Positions 8,289 to 16,900 of a stretch of DNA of 32,549 nucleotides are shown here, one piece after another. Within the stretch, counting starts at the first letter, position 1, and each line of letters starts with the position of its first letter. The notes below the pieces were generated by a model that saw nothing but the letters and a program-made list of their open reading frames with translations, was not told where the DNA came from and did not search any database. A program made the position numbers and the translations under genes. Source of the stretch: a virus; the IMG/VR virus record IMGVR_UViG_3300044640_001748, positions 1-32,549 of that record. One strand, given 5' to 3'.

Positions 8289-8742
8289 CGTTGAATCCTT
8301 TTAACTGCCAATATTTAGCCACATTTACACATTTTTCCAATCTTGAATTTATAAAAAATAACAATTGTTCTTTTTGTGAAATTTTAGCTGCCACACTATC
8401 ACGGATCACAGGATCAGAATAGTGTTTGTAAAGTTTTTGCTTTACTGATAAATCTGCTTGGATTTGCTGTCGCTTAGAATCCAACTCAAGTATTTCCTGG
8501 GCTTTGATGACTTGATTAAACTTATCAAGTATGCACCAACTCAGTGCTGTTTTTTTGCTGGTAAAATTAGATATTAAATTTTCCCTGCACAACACCTGCA
8601 CTATGCCATCTGAGTCTATAATACGATACTTGTCAAACACTAAAAATCCACGGTCAGTGTTGATTATACTGTTATCTTTTGCACTTGCCGCTGTGTCGCC
8701 TAGGATTCGCTTGATGCGTTCTTCAAAGTCTATGTTTTTCAT
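8230..8742 (-). CDS. Hypothetical protein of the late block
   Basis: A 170-aa protein of unknown function. The N-terminal third is mixed (GFLVFDKYRIIDSDG); the rest is a long charged helix region (EILELDSKRQQIQADL). The ATG overlaps the preceding stop as ATGA. Its last 19 codons overlap the 5' end of the next gene in another frame, which is a long overlap for this genome. Confidence 0.7.
   Translation of the reverse strand: MKNIDFEERIKRILGDTAASAKDNSIINTDRGFLVFDKYRIIDSDGIVQVLCRENLISNFTSKKTALSWCILDKFNQVIKAQEILELDSKRQQIQADLSVKQKLYKHYSDPVIRDSVAAKISQKEQLLFFINSRLEKCVNVAKYWQLKGFNDEIARTKHSTPGKKYQASA
8312..8319 (-). promoter_or_regulatory. Late-promoter-like GCTAAATA
   Basis: The minus-strand octamer GCTAAATA is identical to the one before the tail-protein gene. 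Its last base is 24 nt from the ATG at 8288, with AAAAGGA between. It lies inside the upstream coding sequence. Confidence 0.5.
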
Positions 8743-9005
8743 TTAAGTACATAATTAGTAATCAGATAGCCTGTGGTTGCAATAAGAAATCCAATCAACC
8801 CCATGCCCCAATTAATCAACTGATCGTTTCTTTTTTCGGCCATTTTATGCACAATACCGTGTACATCATGTATCATTGATTTAAGGCTGGCAATATTGCC
8901 TTCTAGTGTTTCTAGTTTTTCTTCAAGATAGCGATATCGTTCGGCACATAATTCTACATGAGCTTCCAAGCTTTTCTTTTCGATTTCTGTGGTATCAGTT
9001 CTCAT
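8739..9005 (-). CDS. Small coiled-coil protein with C-terminal membrane anchor
   Basis: An 88-aa protein. Residues 8-60 form a heptad-rich coiled coil (YRYLEEKLETLEGNIASLKS), followed by a C-terminal hydrophobic span (WGMGLIGFLIATTGYLITNY). This topology resembles XhlA-type haemolysin/holin-associated phage proteins, but that is only a shape match. The ATG is followed by an ATGA overlap with the next gene. Confidence 0.65.
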   Translation of the reverse strand: MRTDTTEIEKKSLEAHVELCAERYRYLEEKLETLEGNIASLKSMIHDVHGIVHKMAEKRNDQLINWGMGLIGFLIATTGYLITNYVLK

Positions 9006-9022
9006 GAGGCAAATCCTTTTTT

Positions 9023-9451
9023 TTATTTACCAATATCTGCGGTGAACCAAATATTGGTGTCTTCCGCAAAAGGACAGAGAACCAGGCTGTTTGTCAGTGT
9101 TTCATCTAGACCCAGTATCATGGGAACACCGTTAGAGTCTTGCAACAATGCCCCAACAACATTGTTGCTGTTGCTGATGGATTCTATTGAATCAATTGTA
9201 AATTCAAACTCCCAGCAACCATCATTGTTTTTGACTGGATCAGTGATATCGTAAGGCAGGGTTCTCAGAGATATGATTTGATTTATTGTTTCCCAATTGC
9301 GTTGCTGATTTCGACTGCGGTACCATAAATCTTGATTGGATATTACCTTGCCAGTTTCGTCTGTAAACGGCATTCTAGAAGAGTTGTAATTGCTACGTAC
9401 ACCAGTGGCTGTGATGTCAAACAATGTTTTGCATTTGATTTGACAGGTCAT
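9023..9451 (-). CDS. Hypothetical virion-associated protein
   Basis: A 142-aa protein, probably beta-rich. It has the segment QQRNWETINQIISLRTLPYD, a pattern I associate with conserved unknowns of T4-like aquatic phages. No catalytic motif is seen. Its ATG overlaps the stop of the oxygenase gene as ATGA. Confidence 0.7.
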   Translation of the reverse strand: MTCQIKCKTLFDITATGVRSNYNSSRMPFTDETGKVISNQDLWYRSRNQQRNWETINQIISLRTLPYDITDPVKNNDGCWEFEFTIDSIESISNSNNVVGALLQDSNGVPMILGLDETLTNSLVLCPFAEDTNIWFTADIGK

Positions 9452-10074
9452 GTTGTTACGTGAACTCGACAGTTGGCACTCAGAATATATCTATTATTTT
9501 TTCCATGATAGGGAACTGCACTGTGTTGTATCCAACTAGGGAATACCACCAACATGCCGGGCGCGGGCAATATGTCAATGCTGTTATCTTTGCTGATATA
9601 CCTTGATCCTATATCTGAGTACATGGTGTGATTGGGATTGTAGAATCGATTCACTCCGTTTTTACTTGTGGGCGACATATCTCCGCAGTCGAGATAATAA
9701 ATGCAACTCCAAGTGCTGTTGGGATGAACATGCATGTCATGATATCCACCGTCACGAGTTATGTGGCACCAAGATTCGTGTAATTCAATTTGAACATTTA
9801 ATTTCTCTGGCCAGTTACGTTTGTTGGCATCGTAACTGGCTTGGAACATACAGTTTTTAACCCAATGAGCCCATTCAGTCACTGCTGGGCTAGGGTGTGT
9901 TACAAAGTCAAAAGTGCTTTCGTAAAGATTGTGTTTGATGTCTGCGCTGACATTGCTGTTGCGCTGTTGCGTCTCAAGGTCATGGCAAACTGTTTTGAGT
10001 TCCTTGACATGCTGGTTGTGTTCGGGCCAGTCGAACGAATAGAACATTGTTGGCCAAAGTGGCATTGATTGCAT
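9448..10074 (-). CDS. 2OG-Fe(II) oxygenase family protein
   Basis: The start was placed at the ATG at 10074 because a terminator lies just upstream and would fall inside any longer ORF. This gives 208 aa. The jelly-roll dioxygenase signature is visible: HDMHVHPNSTWSCIYYLDCG (residues 112-131, with the iron-binding His residues), the distal His in FPSWIQHSAVPY (H184), and R195 with the family pattern RYILSANCRV for 2-oxoglutarate. Such phage enzymes are usually uncharacterised hydroxylases. There is no Shine-Dalgarno sequence; a GTTAAATA motif ends 9 nt before the ATG. Confidence 0.8.
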   Translation of the reverse strand: MQSMPLWPTMFYSFDWPEHNQHVKELKTVCHDLETQQRNSNVSADIKHNLYESTFDFVTHPSPAVTEWAHWVKNCMFQASYDANKRNWPEKLNVQIELHESWCHITRDGGYHDMHVHPNSTWSCIYYLDCGDMSPTSKNGVNRFYNPNHTMYSDIGSRYISKDNSIDILPAPGMLVVFPSWIQHSAVPYHGKNNRYILSANCRVHVTT

Positions 10075-10082
10075 AATACATG

Positions 10083-10090
10083 TATTTAAC
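10083..10090 (-). promoter_or_regulatory. Late-promoter-like GTTAAATA (leaderless position)
   Basis: The minus-strand motif lies 9 nt before the oxygenase ATG. With T4 late-promoter geometry, transcription would start about 3 nt before the ATG, leaving no room for a ribosome-binding site, and none is seen. Confidence 0.35.
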
Positions 10091-10097
10091 GGCCAAG

Positions 10098-10123
10098 AAA
10101 AACCCCGGAATAAATCCAGGGTT
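10098..10123 (-). terminator. Rho-independent terminator
   Basis: On the minus strand: stem AACCCTGG, 7-nt loop, stem CCGGGGTT (one G-U pair), followed by a short T-rich tail (TTTTTCTT). It lies 22 nt after the stop of the gene ending at 10145 and just before the oxygenase gene. Confidence 0.8.
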
Positions 10124-10144
10124 GTTCTGAGAGCGTAAACTCTA

Positions 10145-10609
10145 TTAGGCCAATTTGAAGCCTGGGTCAGTAACGTCTGTACCAGACACGTTAACACCTG
10201 TCACAGTGCCATCGCTGGCTGTGATCTGAACGTTGCCTAGAGCTTTCAAGGCTGCGTCCAAAGTTGCCGCTGTCCATGCATCTTGTGGATACACAGCATA
10301 GCTGATTTGGCCGGTGTCATCGCCTTCAACTTGGTACTTGGCAATAGTTGCTGTACGTTGAATAGCTTGGTTGATTTGAACTACTACGCCAGGTGTAAAC
10401 ACGCCGCCGCTGTAGCTGCCAAGTTGAGTGCGCAAGTCAATAGCTTGGTTAGAACCATTTTGCACAATTACTTTGAAAAAGTCAAGCTTGGGGCCGTCCA
10501 TCTGCACCAAGGCAGCTGTGGCACCAATGTTACCGACTTGTGAACCGTTGTTGATGTCTAACGCAAATACTGGTTGTGCGTCACCATTAAAGGGTGGAAA
10601 ATATGCCAT
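10145..10609 (-). CDS. Virion structural protein (unknown)
   Basis: A 154-aa beta-rich protein (MAYFPPFNGDAQP start; repeated Gly/Asn/Thr segments such as NGSQVGNIGATAALVQ). There is no enzymatic motif. It has a strong GGAGAT ribosome-binding site, an ACTAAATA motif 43 nt upstream and its own terminator downstream, so it looks like an independently and strongly expressed late gene, as expected for an abundant virion protein. The exact role is unknown. Confidence 0.75.
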   Translation of the reverse strand: MAYFPPFNGDAQPVFALDINNGSQVGNIGATAALVQMDGPKLDFFKVIVQNGSNQAIDLRTQLGSYSGGVFTPGVVVQINQAIQRTATIAKYQVEGDDTGQISYAVYPQDAWTAATLDAALKALGNVQITASDGTVTGVNVSGTDVTDPGFKLA

Positions 10610-10651
10610 TTTAAAAATCTCCTAAGTTAGTGGCCTTTCTGGGCCTACTTT

Positions 10652-10659
10652 TATTTAGT
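10652..10659 (-). promoter_or_regulatory. Late-promoter-like ACTAAATA
   Basis: The minus-strand motif lies 43 nt before the ATG at 10609, in the 68-nt gap between two late genes. A small inverted repeat (GGCC...GGCC) lies between it and the gene. Confidence 0.5.
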
Positions 10660-10677
10660 CAATTGACAAAAAAACGG

Positions 10678-12603
10678 TTACTTGGGATTGTTTTGTGCGG
10701 CATTTCCAGCTGAAAACACCCCGCGATTTACCAGTTTTACTAGCCCAGTTGGAGTGGGCACAACAAAGCCTTCACCTTCGGCTTGACCGCCTGTGCTTTG
10801 TTCAAGCCCTTGAACTTGTTGTTCTAGTTGTTGTGCTAGGTTTAATTTTAAATTGTAAATTGCGTTCCAAATTGCCAATAGTCCCAGGTGGGCCTGGCTG
10901 GGCACTGGTTTGTTGTTGGCATCTAGGGTGTAGAGCTTGCCCGGGATGTTACCAGACTTGGCATTGTACTGACCATTGACGTCGGGATTGCCGGTCACCA
11001 ATTCGCTGTACTGTTTGGCACTGGATTTGGTTCTCATCCAGTTGGGCATGCTAAATTTTGTACCACCAATGATGCGTTGATTAAAATAGGTCTGCATTTG
11101 TGCTCGTGTGCTAGATGGCAACGAGTTTAGTAGTGCGTCTACGGCTGCACCATATGTGCTGACAGTTTGTTTGGCATCTGTAATTAAATTGGCCGGGGGC
11201 TTTAATGTAAATGAGATACCAATGTTGGGTCGAATGATGTCAACACCGCCGTTGACATTTTCCAGACCTTGGCCGTTCCAGACCTGAGCTGTTTGATCGC
11301 CCAGGTTAGCAAACTGTTGGTGCACCACAATGCCGCCAGTTTTGCCAGGTATAGTTTTTCCAAGTTCACTGTTGGCAGGTATTGAATACTGTACAAGATT
11401 GGGTTTGAATACATACTTGCCACCCTGTGGTTGAAGTTCTCCAGCCCACATCAAGTCGCCCCAATAGAATCCTGGACCTTTGGTGGCAGCATCAAGGCCA
11501 GGCCATATGGCTTTTAATTTAGGGTACAAGTCACTTCTTAGGTTACCAGATTTTTTCTGCTGGTCGTACTTGATCCAATCTTCAGGACTCTGCGCTGGAT
11601 ACTTGGCATCAAACATGTATTTGTCCATGACTGCCAAACGTCCATTGGGCAATCTACCCCAAATCAAGGCAGGTTTGCCATCCCATTTAATAGTAGTCTT
11701 ACTGGCATTGGTGATGGCGCCTTGCAGGTCTTGTATGGCTCGGTTGGCGGCTGCACTGCCGCCCATGAAGAAAGCATCCTCAGGATGCGGAATTCTAGGA
11801 TCTTTCTTTTTGACCGGGGCTTCATCTTCAATAATAATGTGATATCCTTGATTGACAATTCTATCACGTAGACGAGCCATGAAACTAGCTTCGCTTTCTT
11901 GCACTGGTGCGCCGGGTTCAGCAAGCCCTTCTCTGGCAAGATATTCTCTAAAATCTTTAAGTTTGGCATCACGCTGTGGATCTTTTTCCAAGGCGGAGTA
12001 GATGCTTTCTACATTTTTTAAATTTTCACGGGAGGCGCTGGGCCCTAATAATACTTTAGCTACATAGTCAGGATCCATGCCACCATCAACCAATTGATTT
12101 GTTTCACGGCTAAGCATGCCATTGGCGCCTACTTTGAAACCCAAGGCCTTTGCTATTGAACTCATTAACACATTGCGGTTCATGCCCTTGTATGCAGATC
12201 CTTCTGCACCACCATAATAGAATGTGCCCCAGTCCAGGTTAGGAAAAAACATAAAGTCAGTTTGCACATAGCCTTTGTTGGGGTCACCGGTAATAGGGGT
12301 TTTAAAATGCACTTCGCCTTTTTTAACCACCCATTCACGTGGGTCAAGTCCTTGACTTGTGACCCATTGAGTAAGTTTGGCCGCAATTTGATCTTTGGTC
12401 ACTTCACCAACGTCCACCCCAAGATCGAGGTCACCACTGGTGGGCTTGCGGCCAGTTGATCCCAACCAACGTTCTTTGGGGAATTTCATGCCCAGGACTT
12501 TTTCTACAAATGCAATGGTGGCAGGTACGTCAGCTTGATTTATACGCTGTGTTGCTGGATTGCCAGCTGGGTCTTTAAAGACATTTCCGCCTTCAGTTAA
12601 CAT
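10678..12603 (-). CDS. Pol-beta-type nucleotidyltransferase with ligase-like domain
   Basis: A 641-aa protein that looks like two joined enzymes. The N-terminal domain has the Pol-beta nucleotidyltransferase signature GST...GDLDLG (G48-S49, D58, D60) and a third acidic residue in VQTDFMFF (D116). From about residue 240 a second domain has motifs resembling covalent nucleotidyltransferases (DNA/RNA ligases): KWDGKPA (K305, a KxDG motif), WGDLMWAGEL (E388) and GGIVVH (422-427). I know no assigned function for this architecture; similar long proteins occur in other T4-like phages. The C-terminus ends Gln/Gly-rich. It overlaps the upstream 85-aa gene by 11 nt. Confidence 0.75.
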   Translation of the reverse strand: MLTEGGNVFKDPAGNPATQRINQADVPATIAFVEKVLGMKFPKERWLGSTGRKPTSGDLDLGVDVGEVTKDQIAAKLTQWVTSQGLDPREWVVKKGEVHFKTPITGDPNKGYVQTDFMFFPNLDWGTFYYGGAEGSAYKGMNRNVLMSSIAKALGFKVGANGMLSRETNQLVDGGMDPDYVAKVLLGPSASRENLKNVESIYSALEKDPQRDAKLKDFREYLAREGLAEPGAPVQESEASFMARLRDRIVNQGYHIIIEDEAPVKKKDPRIPHPEDAFFMGGSAAANRAIQDLQGAITNASKTTIKWDGKPALIWGRLPNGRLAVMDKYMFDAKYPAQSPEDWIKYDQQKKSGNLRSDLYPKLKAIWPGLDAATKGPGFYWGDLMWAGELQPQGGKYVFKPNLVQYSIPANSELGKTIPGKTGGIVVHQQFANLGDQTAQVWNGQGLENVNGGVDIIRPNIGISFTLKPPANLITDAKQTVSTYGAAVDALLNSLPSSTRAQMQTYFNQRIIGGTKFSMPNWMRTKSSAKQYSELVTGNPDVNGQYNAKSGNIPGKLYTLDANNKPVPSQAHLGLLAIWNAIYNLKLNLAQQLEQQVQGLEQSTGGQAEGEGFVVPTPTGLVKLVNRGVFSAGNAAQNNPK

Positions 12604-12850
12604 CAGTGCGCCTTACTGTGCGAGTAAATTTGCTGGGATCGCGATCTCGAATAGCATTTAACAATTTTCGATTTAGTTTTTCAGCTTCTTCAGGGTTATA
12701 AGTAGATTCAATTTGCTCAAGCAAACGAATGGCTGATGATATAACATTTGAGGCGCGGCTTTCGATTACATATTTTTGATCAGTTTGTTGAAACCTATCT
12801 TGATATATTAAATCTAGCTCTTCAAGGATGCTACGGGTTTTCTTTTGCAT
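12593..12850 (-). CDS. Hypothetical small helical protein
   Basis: An 85-aa, charged, all-helical protein (QKKTRSILEELDLIYQDRF start) with a basic C-terminus. The function is unknown. It is the first gene of its unit, preceded by AAAGG and an AATAAATA motif 24 nt upstream, and it overlaps the 641-aa gene, so the two are probably co-expressed. Confidence 0.65.
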   Translation of the reverse strand: MQKKTRSILEELDLIYQDRFQQTDQKYVIESRASNVISSAIRLLEQIESTYNPEEAEKLNRKLLNAIRDRDPSKFTRTVRRTDVN

Positions 12851-12873
12851 TTTTGTTTTGGACCTTTATACTC

Positions 12874-12881
12874 TATTTATT
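12874..12881 (-). promoter_or_regulatory. Late-promoter-like AATAAATA
   Basis: The minus-strand motif ends 24 nt before the ATG at 12850, with AAAGG between. The spacing matches the motifs at 4430, 8312 and 30232. Confidence 0.55.
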
Positions 12882-12901
12882 GCATCATTGGCATATATGC
12901 T

Positions 12902-12909
12902 CGTAAATA
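12902..12909 (+). promoter_or_regulatory. Late-promoter-like CGTAAATA (leaderless position)
   Basis: The plus-strand motif ends 8 nt before the ATG at 12917. There is no Shine-Dalgarno sequence in between. Low confidence because only the TAAATA core is shared. Confidence 0.25.
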
Positions 12910-12916
12910 TCATACT

Positions 12917-13765
12917 ATGAATCGCTTGTTTACATTTGGCTGTAGCCTAACTAATTACCATTATCCAACTTGGGCTGATATAATAGCCACAAACTTTGAT
13001 GAATTTCAAAATTGGGGGCGCAAGGGTGGCGGGAATAATTTTATTTTGAACTCCTTGATTGAATGTGATCAACGTAACAATCTTGACTCAACCGACACTG
13101 TGATTATACTATGGTCAGGTATCAGCAGAATTGACTACTATCAAGTCAATGAATGGAGTCACTTGCACCATAGATACTTTGATTTAAAAAGTAGAGATGT
13201 ACCGTTTTCCTGCCCCGACGGTTATCAACTGCTGTCATTGGCCTGGATGGTATCTGCCATAAATTTTCTTGAATCTCGCGAGATCAAATGGAAAATGTTT
13301 CGCTGGCAAGAGTTAGACACTGACACTAAAATACATGCACTTTATAAAGACGCATTGCAACCATTGCTGTATGCACCGTTTGAAGAAAATGATCAACAAT
13401 ACAAGCTCAGCCAACAGTCATCAGTGCATGCCGATGACTTGTACCAACGGTTGGCCGGGCCAGACTGGCCAGATCTTGCTAGTATCTTAGATGGATCATA
13501 TAAAAACAAAAAGTTACCGCTGGGCATTGAGGACGAGTGCGTTGATTTTTTAAATCAAATGAGTCGTGATAAACGCATTCTAGCAAAAAGTTTCAACGAG
13601 ATAGATCAGCATCCTAGTCCGTTAAAGCATCTGGCATGGGTTAACCAATACTGTCCTGAATACACCATCACCGACAAAACAAAAAATCAATTGACCAGCA
13701 TTGATCAATGCTTGTTGAATCAACAGCCGTATGATTTTATTCCATCACGACCCCAGAGATTTTAA
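12917..13765 (+). CDS. SGNH-hydrolase-like protein
   Basis: The start was moved to the ATG at 12917, giving MNRLFTFGCSLTNYHYPTWAD. The block-I pattern GCSLT (in place of GDS) followed by PTWADIIA is typical of phage SGNH/GDSL-like proteins. Residues 72-84 (TDTVIILWSGISR) could be block III. I see no clear C-terminal DxxH block in the 282 aa, so catalytic activity is doubtful. It is one of few plus-strand genes, and its stop directly abuts the stop of the convergent helicase gene. Confidence 0.6.
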   Translation: MNRLFTFGCSLTNYHYPTWADIIATNFDEFQNWGRKGGGNNFILNSLIECDQRNNLDSTDTVIILWSGISRIDYYQVNEWSHLHHRYFDLKSRDVPFSCPDGYQLLSLAWMVSAINFLESREIKWKMFRWQELDTDTKIHALYKDALQPLLYAPFEENDQQYKLSQQSSVHADDLYQRLAGPDWPDLASILDGSYKNKKLPLGIEDECVDFLNQMSRDKRILAKSFNEIDQHPSPLKHLAWVNQYCPEYTITDKTKNQLTSIDQCLLNQQPYDFIPSRPQRF

Positions 13766-15202
13766 TCAAGGTTGACTCTTGATTTGACCCAGCAGTTGTT
13801 TGAGCTTGCTACTTTGCACATCTGCACTCACTTTGGCTGGTTGTTCCCAGGCCGGAGTTCCAGTTGCCCGAACGAATGTAGTAGTATTGCCACTTTCTTC
13901 TGATTTAATTTGGCTTTTAGCTTTGATTGATTCCATGATGGAACTTTGTGGCTTGTTGTAGCCAGTTCCTTGGTCGCCGCCTTCATCAGTAATGCGCATT
14001 GTTTCAATGTTGTACTCCAAATCAATTTTTTGACCAACGCCGGTCGAGCTTCTAGATTTCATGCATTGTATTTGGTATTTGCCACGCTCTTTCATAGCAC
14101 GACTTGTAAAAATACCAAACACGTTATCTGCTGTGTTGATCTTTGAAATACCACCCGAAATATGTGAGTGATCAAATTCAATTTCTTCCACAGCGGATCT
14201 ATTCAACTGACTTGCAGTTACCATTAGGATGCCAAGTTCTTTGGCTAAATTCCGAAGTTCTTCTGAAACGTACTTGTCTTTGACAAACAAGTCGTTGGGG
14301 CTGACTTTGGCACTCACCGGCATCAACAAGTCCAGGTAGTCAATCATCACAAAGTCCACTCGCTTGCCAGTTTGAATTTGATACTCTTTCAAGTAGGCAC
14401 GAATGTCATTGATGTTGCTTTGTGCTGGCAAGCCCTTGACTTGGTAGTTGCCGGATTTTTTTGCAACCAGTTTAACTTTGAGTTCAGCTGTTTCAATGTC
14501 TTTGCGAATGTCTTTGGTTGACATATTGGTCAACATGGCATCTGTTCGCAAGCTAGTAAGTTCTTCTGAAAGTTCTAGTGTAATGTAAACTCCGCTGAGC
14601 CCGGACTGTAGCCAGTTTAACGCAATGTTCATCATGACCAAACTCTTGCCCGAGCCTGATCCACCTGCAAAGATGTTGAGTTCACCTCGGCTGAACCCAC
14701 CATACAACAACCTATCCAGCTGTGGCCAACCAGTGCTGACTTGACCGCCACTGTTGAAGTATTTGTTGATGCGAGCACTGGGATCGTCAAAGTAGTCTGT
14801 GCCCATGTCCTTGGTCAGGCTGATTTGTACAGCGTCTTTGATTAACTTTTCTACAGGTTCAAACTCGCCTTTTTCCAACAAGTCAGCGGCTTTGAGAATT
14901 GCCCTCTCAAGTTCTTGCCGCTTGGTAAAGCTTTCAAACTCGGTCATGAACCAATCAAAGTGTCCTTCATTTAAGTCGGGTACATGTTGCAGTTTTACTC
15001 CAGTGGTTGCAGAGATCTGTGACCTGTCAGGCATGGTCTTGTGTTTGTCTGTGTGTTCTTTAATAAACTCGGCTGCTGGTCGTAGACTCCGGTCAAAGTT
15101 CTGCGGGTTGTAGATGTTTTGAACACGCACATAACTTTGTGCGTCCTCAAGAATCATTTCTAGAAATAGTCGTTGGACCTCAAGTCCGTATTCTTTTAAC
15201 AA
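13766..15202 (-). CDS. Replicative DNA helicase (DnaB-like, T4 gp41 type)
   Basis: A 478-aa hexameric helicase that unwinds the replication fork with the primase. The RecA-like core has Walker A GGSGSGKS (180-187), the segment YITLELSEEL (207-215), Walker B FVMIDYLDLL (D288) and the later VTASQLNRSAV. The start appears to be TTG: GGAA lies about 9 nt upstream and the alternative ATG is at residue 16. It overlaps the primase gene by 23 nt, matching the gp61-gp41 pairing of T4-like phages. Confidence 0.93.
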   Translation of the reverse strand: MLKEYGLEVQRLFLEMILEDAQSYVRVQNIYNPQNFDRSLRPAAEFIKEHTDKHKTMPDRSQISATTGVKLQHVPDLNEGHFDWFMTEFESFTKRQELERAILKAADLLEKGEFEPVEKLIKDAVQISLTKDMGTDYFDDPSARINKYFNSGGQVSTGWPQLDRLLYGGFSRGELNIFAGGSGSGKSLVMMNIALNWLQSGLSGVYITLELSEELTSLRTDAMLTNMSTKDIRKDIETAELKVKLVAKKSGNYQVKGLPAQSNINDIRAYLKEYQIQTGKRVDFVMIDYLDLLMPVSAKVSPNDLFVKDKYVSEELRNLAKELGILMVTASQLNRSAVEEIEFDHSHISGGISKINTADNVFGIFTSRAMKERGKYQIQCMKSRSSTGVGQKIDLEYNIETMRITDEGGDQGTGYNKPQSSIMESIKAKSQIKSEESGNTTTFVRATGTPAWEQPAKVSADVQSSKLKQLLGQIKSQP

Positions 15203-16166
15203 GTTGTTTCTTCCTTATTTCAATTTTAATTCGGCTGGTCTCTCGGGACTGCATGATAGTTAGCAAAGTACCTAACTTACCCAACTTTATCACAGCATCG
15301 TTGACATCTTTGCAACCTTCCGGCCATTCTGGTATGCTTACGCTGTATCCTAGTTCCACAGCACGGTCAATTAATTCTAATCCTGCCTTGTCTTGATCGG
15401 GTACCACAATGGCTTCTTTACCTAAACTACGAATCAATCGTGATTGACTGTCGCTTATGGTATTGTGCATAACTGCAAGACCATCAATTGAAAGTGCATC
15501 AAAGATGCCCTCGGTGACAATCACATACTGCCAGTCAGGGTGCTGTGAATCTGTGCCGAACACATACCCAGGCTGACTATCACTGATAAACTTGGGTTGC
15601 TTGTTATCTAAAAATCTACAAGTCCATCCCACAATTTTATCATTATGAGTGAATGGAATTACAACGTGCGGACGCACCCAATGAACGCCGTCTGTGCGCT
15701 CTTGTATCATCACAGGAAAGTCTCGGGGAACACATCTTGACCTCACATACTCTGTGTAATACTTGTGTTCATCAGTCAATAACTCTGCAAAAGGTGGTAG
15801 ATCTCGTTCTTCAAACTCAATGGCTTGTAGTACATTAAACGTTCGTTGCCTATCTTCTATAATGCCATGGATGTTGCGATGTCGTAAACTTTCAAGATTG
15901 AGCATGTCAATCTCATTGTCCGGCACCCCCACCCACCCCAACAGCCTTCGAGCTTTGAATGTTAGCTGTCGTCCTAAAATAAAACTAGCAGTGTAACCAC
16001 AATTGAAACAATGGTAGCTCCAACCTTGGTCACTGGATTTGAATCCACCACGCTGACGCTTGTCCAAACTGTTGCCGTTGTGGCTACAGCAAACTGCGTT
16101 GAAGCTGATCCACCCCGATGGTGTTTGTTTTCTCTTGGCTGGTAGGTAGTTGATTACGTCTATCAC
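15180..16166 (-). CDS. DNA primase (T4 gp61 type)
   Basis: A 328-aa primase that makes RNA primers at the fork. The N-terminal zinc finger is C26/C27-x-H29...C53-x2-C56 (CCSHN...YHCFNCGY). The TOPRIM domain has E219 (VTEGIFDAL) and the DxD pair D257/D259 (VVPDQDKAG). A GTG start overlaps the upstream stop as GTGA. It is followed directly by the helicase gene. Confidence 0.93.
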   Translation of the reverse strand: MIDVINYLPAKRKQTPSGWISFNAVCCSHNGNSLDKRQRGGFKSSDQGWSYHCFNCGYTASFILGRQLTFKARRLLGWVGVPDNEIDMLNLESLRHRNIHGIIEDRQRTFNVLQAIEFEERDLPPFAELLTDEHKYYTEYVRSRCVPRDFPVMIQERTDGVHWVRPHVVIPFTHNDKIVGWTCRFLDNKQPKFISDSQPGYVFGTDSQHPDWQYVIVTEGIFDALSIDGLAVMHNTISDSQSRLIRSLGKEAIVVPDQDKAGLELIDRAVELGYSVSIPEWPEGCKDVNDAVIKLGKLGTLLTIMQSRETSRIKIEIRKKQLVKRIRT

Positions 16167-16900
16167 ACAGACATTATAACACGATCTATCTCTTGTTGCA
16201 AGATATCTTGGAGCATGATGTGTCCGTTTTCATTGGGATGGCCGCCCGGAAATGTTAATTGCTTTTCATTGGGGTGTCGTCGCAACCAGTGCACAAAATT
16301 GAATCCCGGCAGTATTTTGGAAGGTACTGAAATTTCTTCGTGTGGGGGACTGATATCCCAGATCAACATTGGCAAGTTTCTTCTGGCAGCTAGTCCATCA
16401 AAAAAGTACAACGCCTGCTCGTAATTTAACATTGACAAGGGATCGCTTTCACTGAGCACCATGTAGCGTTTGATCATATCAGTCCATTCTCGTGTTACTG
16501 GACCATCTTCAACCCCGGCATGCACCCAGGCGCTGTGAACAAATTGATTCCAAGGCGGATCATTGTTCATGCGTTGATGGTTGGGATTGAAAAAACTCAT
16601 CCTACTGCCTTCAGTTAAGCCAGTTAGCACTAAACACTCTGATGGGTTTGGTTCGTGACGAAGCCACCAAAGAAAAGTCCAAATAGTACTTTGTAAACTT
16701 CCACCTGGAATTCCAAAGTTTTCAGTTGGGACACTGTAATGTTTGCCTAGCAGTCCCAAAAAGCAATTGCGTTCTCTGTAAGAAGTATTTTGTAACCAGC
16801 TTGGGTGTGCGTTTTTATCGTTGGCTAATAAGGTTGGGTCTAACAACTCATCGCCCCAGACCCAGCTGTCACCAAATCCAACAATTTTTTTAAATTTCAT
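16163..16900 (-). CDS. SGNH/GDSL-like hydrolase
   Basis: A 245-aa protein. The block-I nucleophile motif GFGDSWVWGDE (S12) and the C-terminal block-V segment GGHPNENGHIML (H227 as catalytic His) are both present, so it may be an active esterase or deacetylase. The substrate is unknown. The ATG overlaps the stop of the virion protein gene as ATGA, and the primase follows with a GTGA overlap, an unusual mix of late and replication genes. Confidence 0.75.
   Translation of the reverse strand: MKFKKIVGFGDSWVWGDELLDPTLLANDKNAHPSWLQNTSYRERNCFLGLLGKHYSVPTENFGIPGGSLQSTIWTFLWWLRHEPNPSECLVLTGLTEGSRMSFFNPNHQRMNNDPPWNQFVHSAWVHAGVEDGPVTREWTDMIKRYMVLSESDPLSMLNYEQALYFFDGLAARRNLPMLIWDISPPHEEISVPSKILPGFNFVHWLRRHPNEKQLTFPGGHPNENGHIMLQDILQQEIDRVIMSV

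Noticed and set aside
10075-10197. N-terminal extension of the oxygenase gene to 10197
   Set aside because: It would include a rho-independent terminator and overlap the preceding gene; the oxygenase homology begins after 10074.
11480-11842. 120-aa plus-strand ORF opposite the 641-aa gene
   Set aside because: Shadow of the nucleotidyltransferase/ligase-like coding frame; no start signals.
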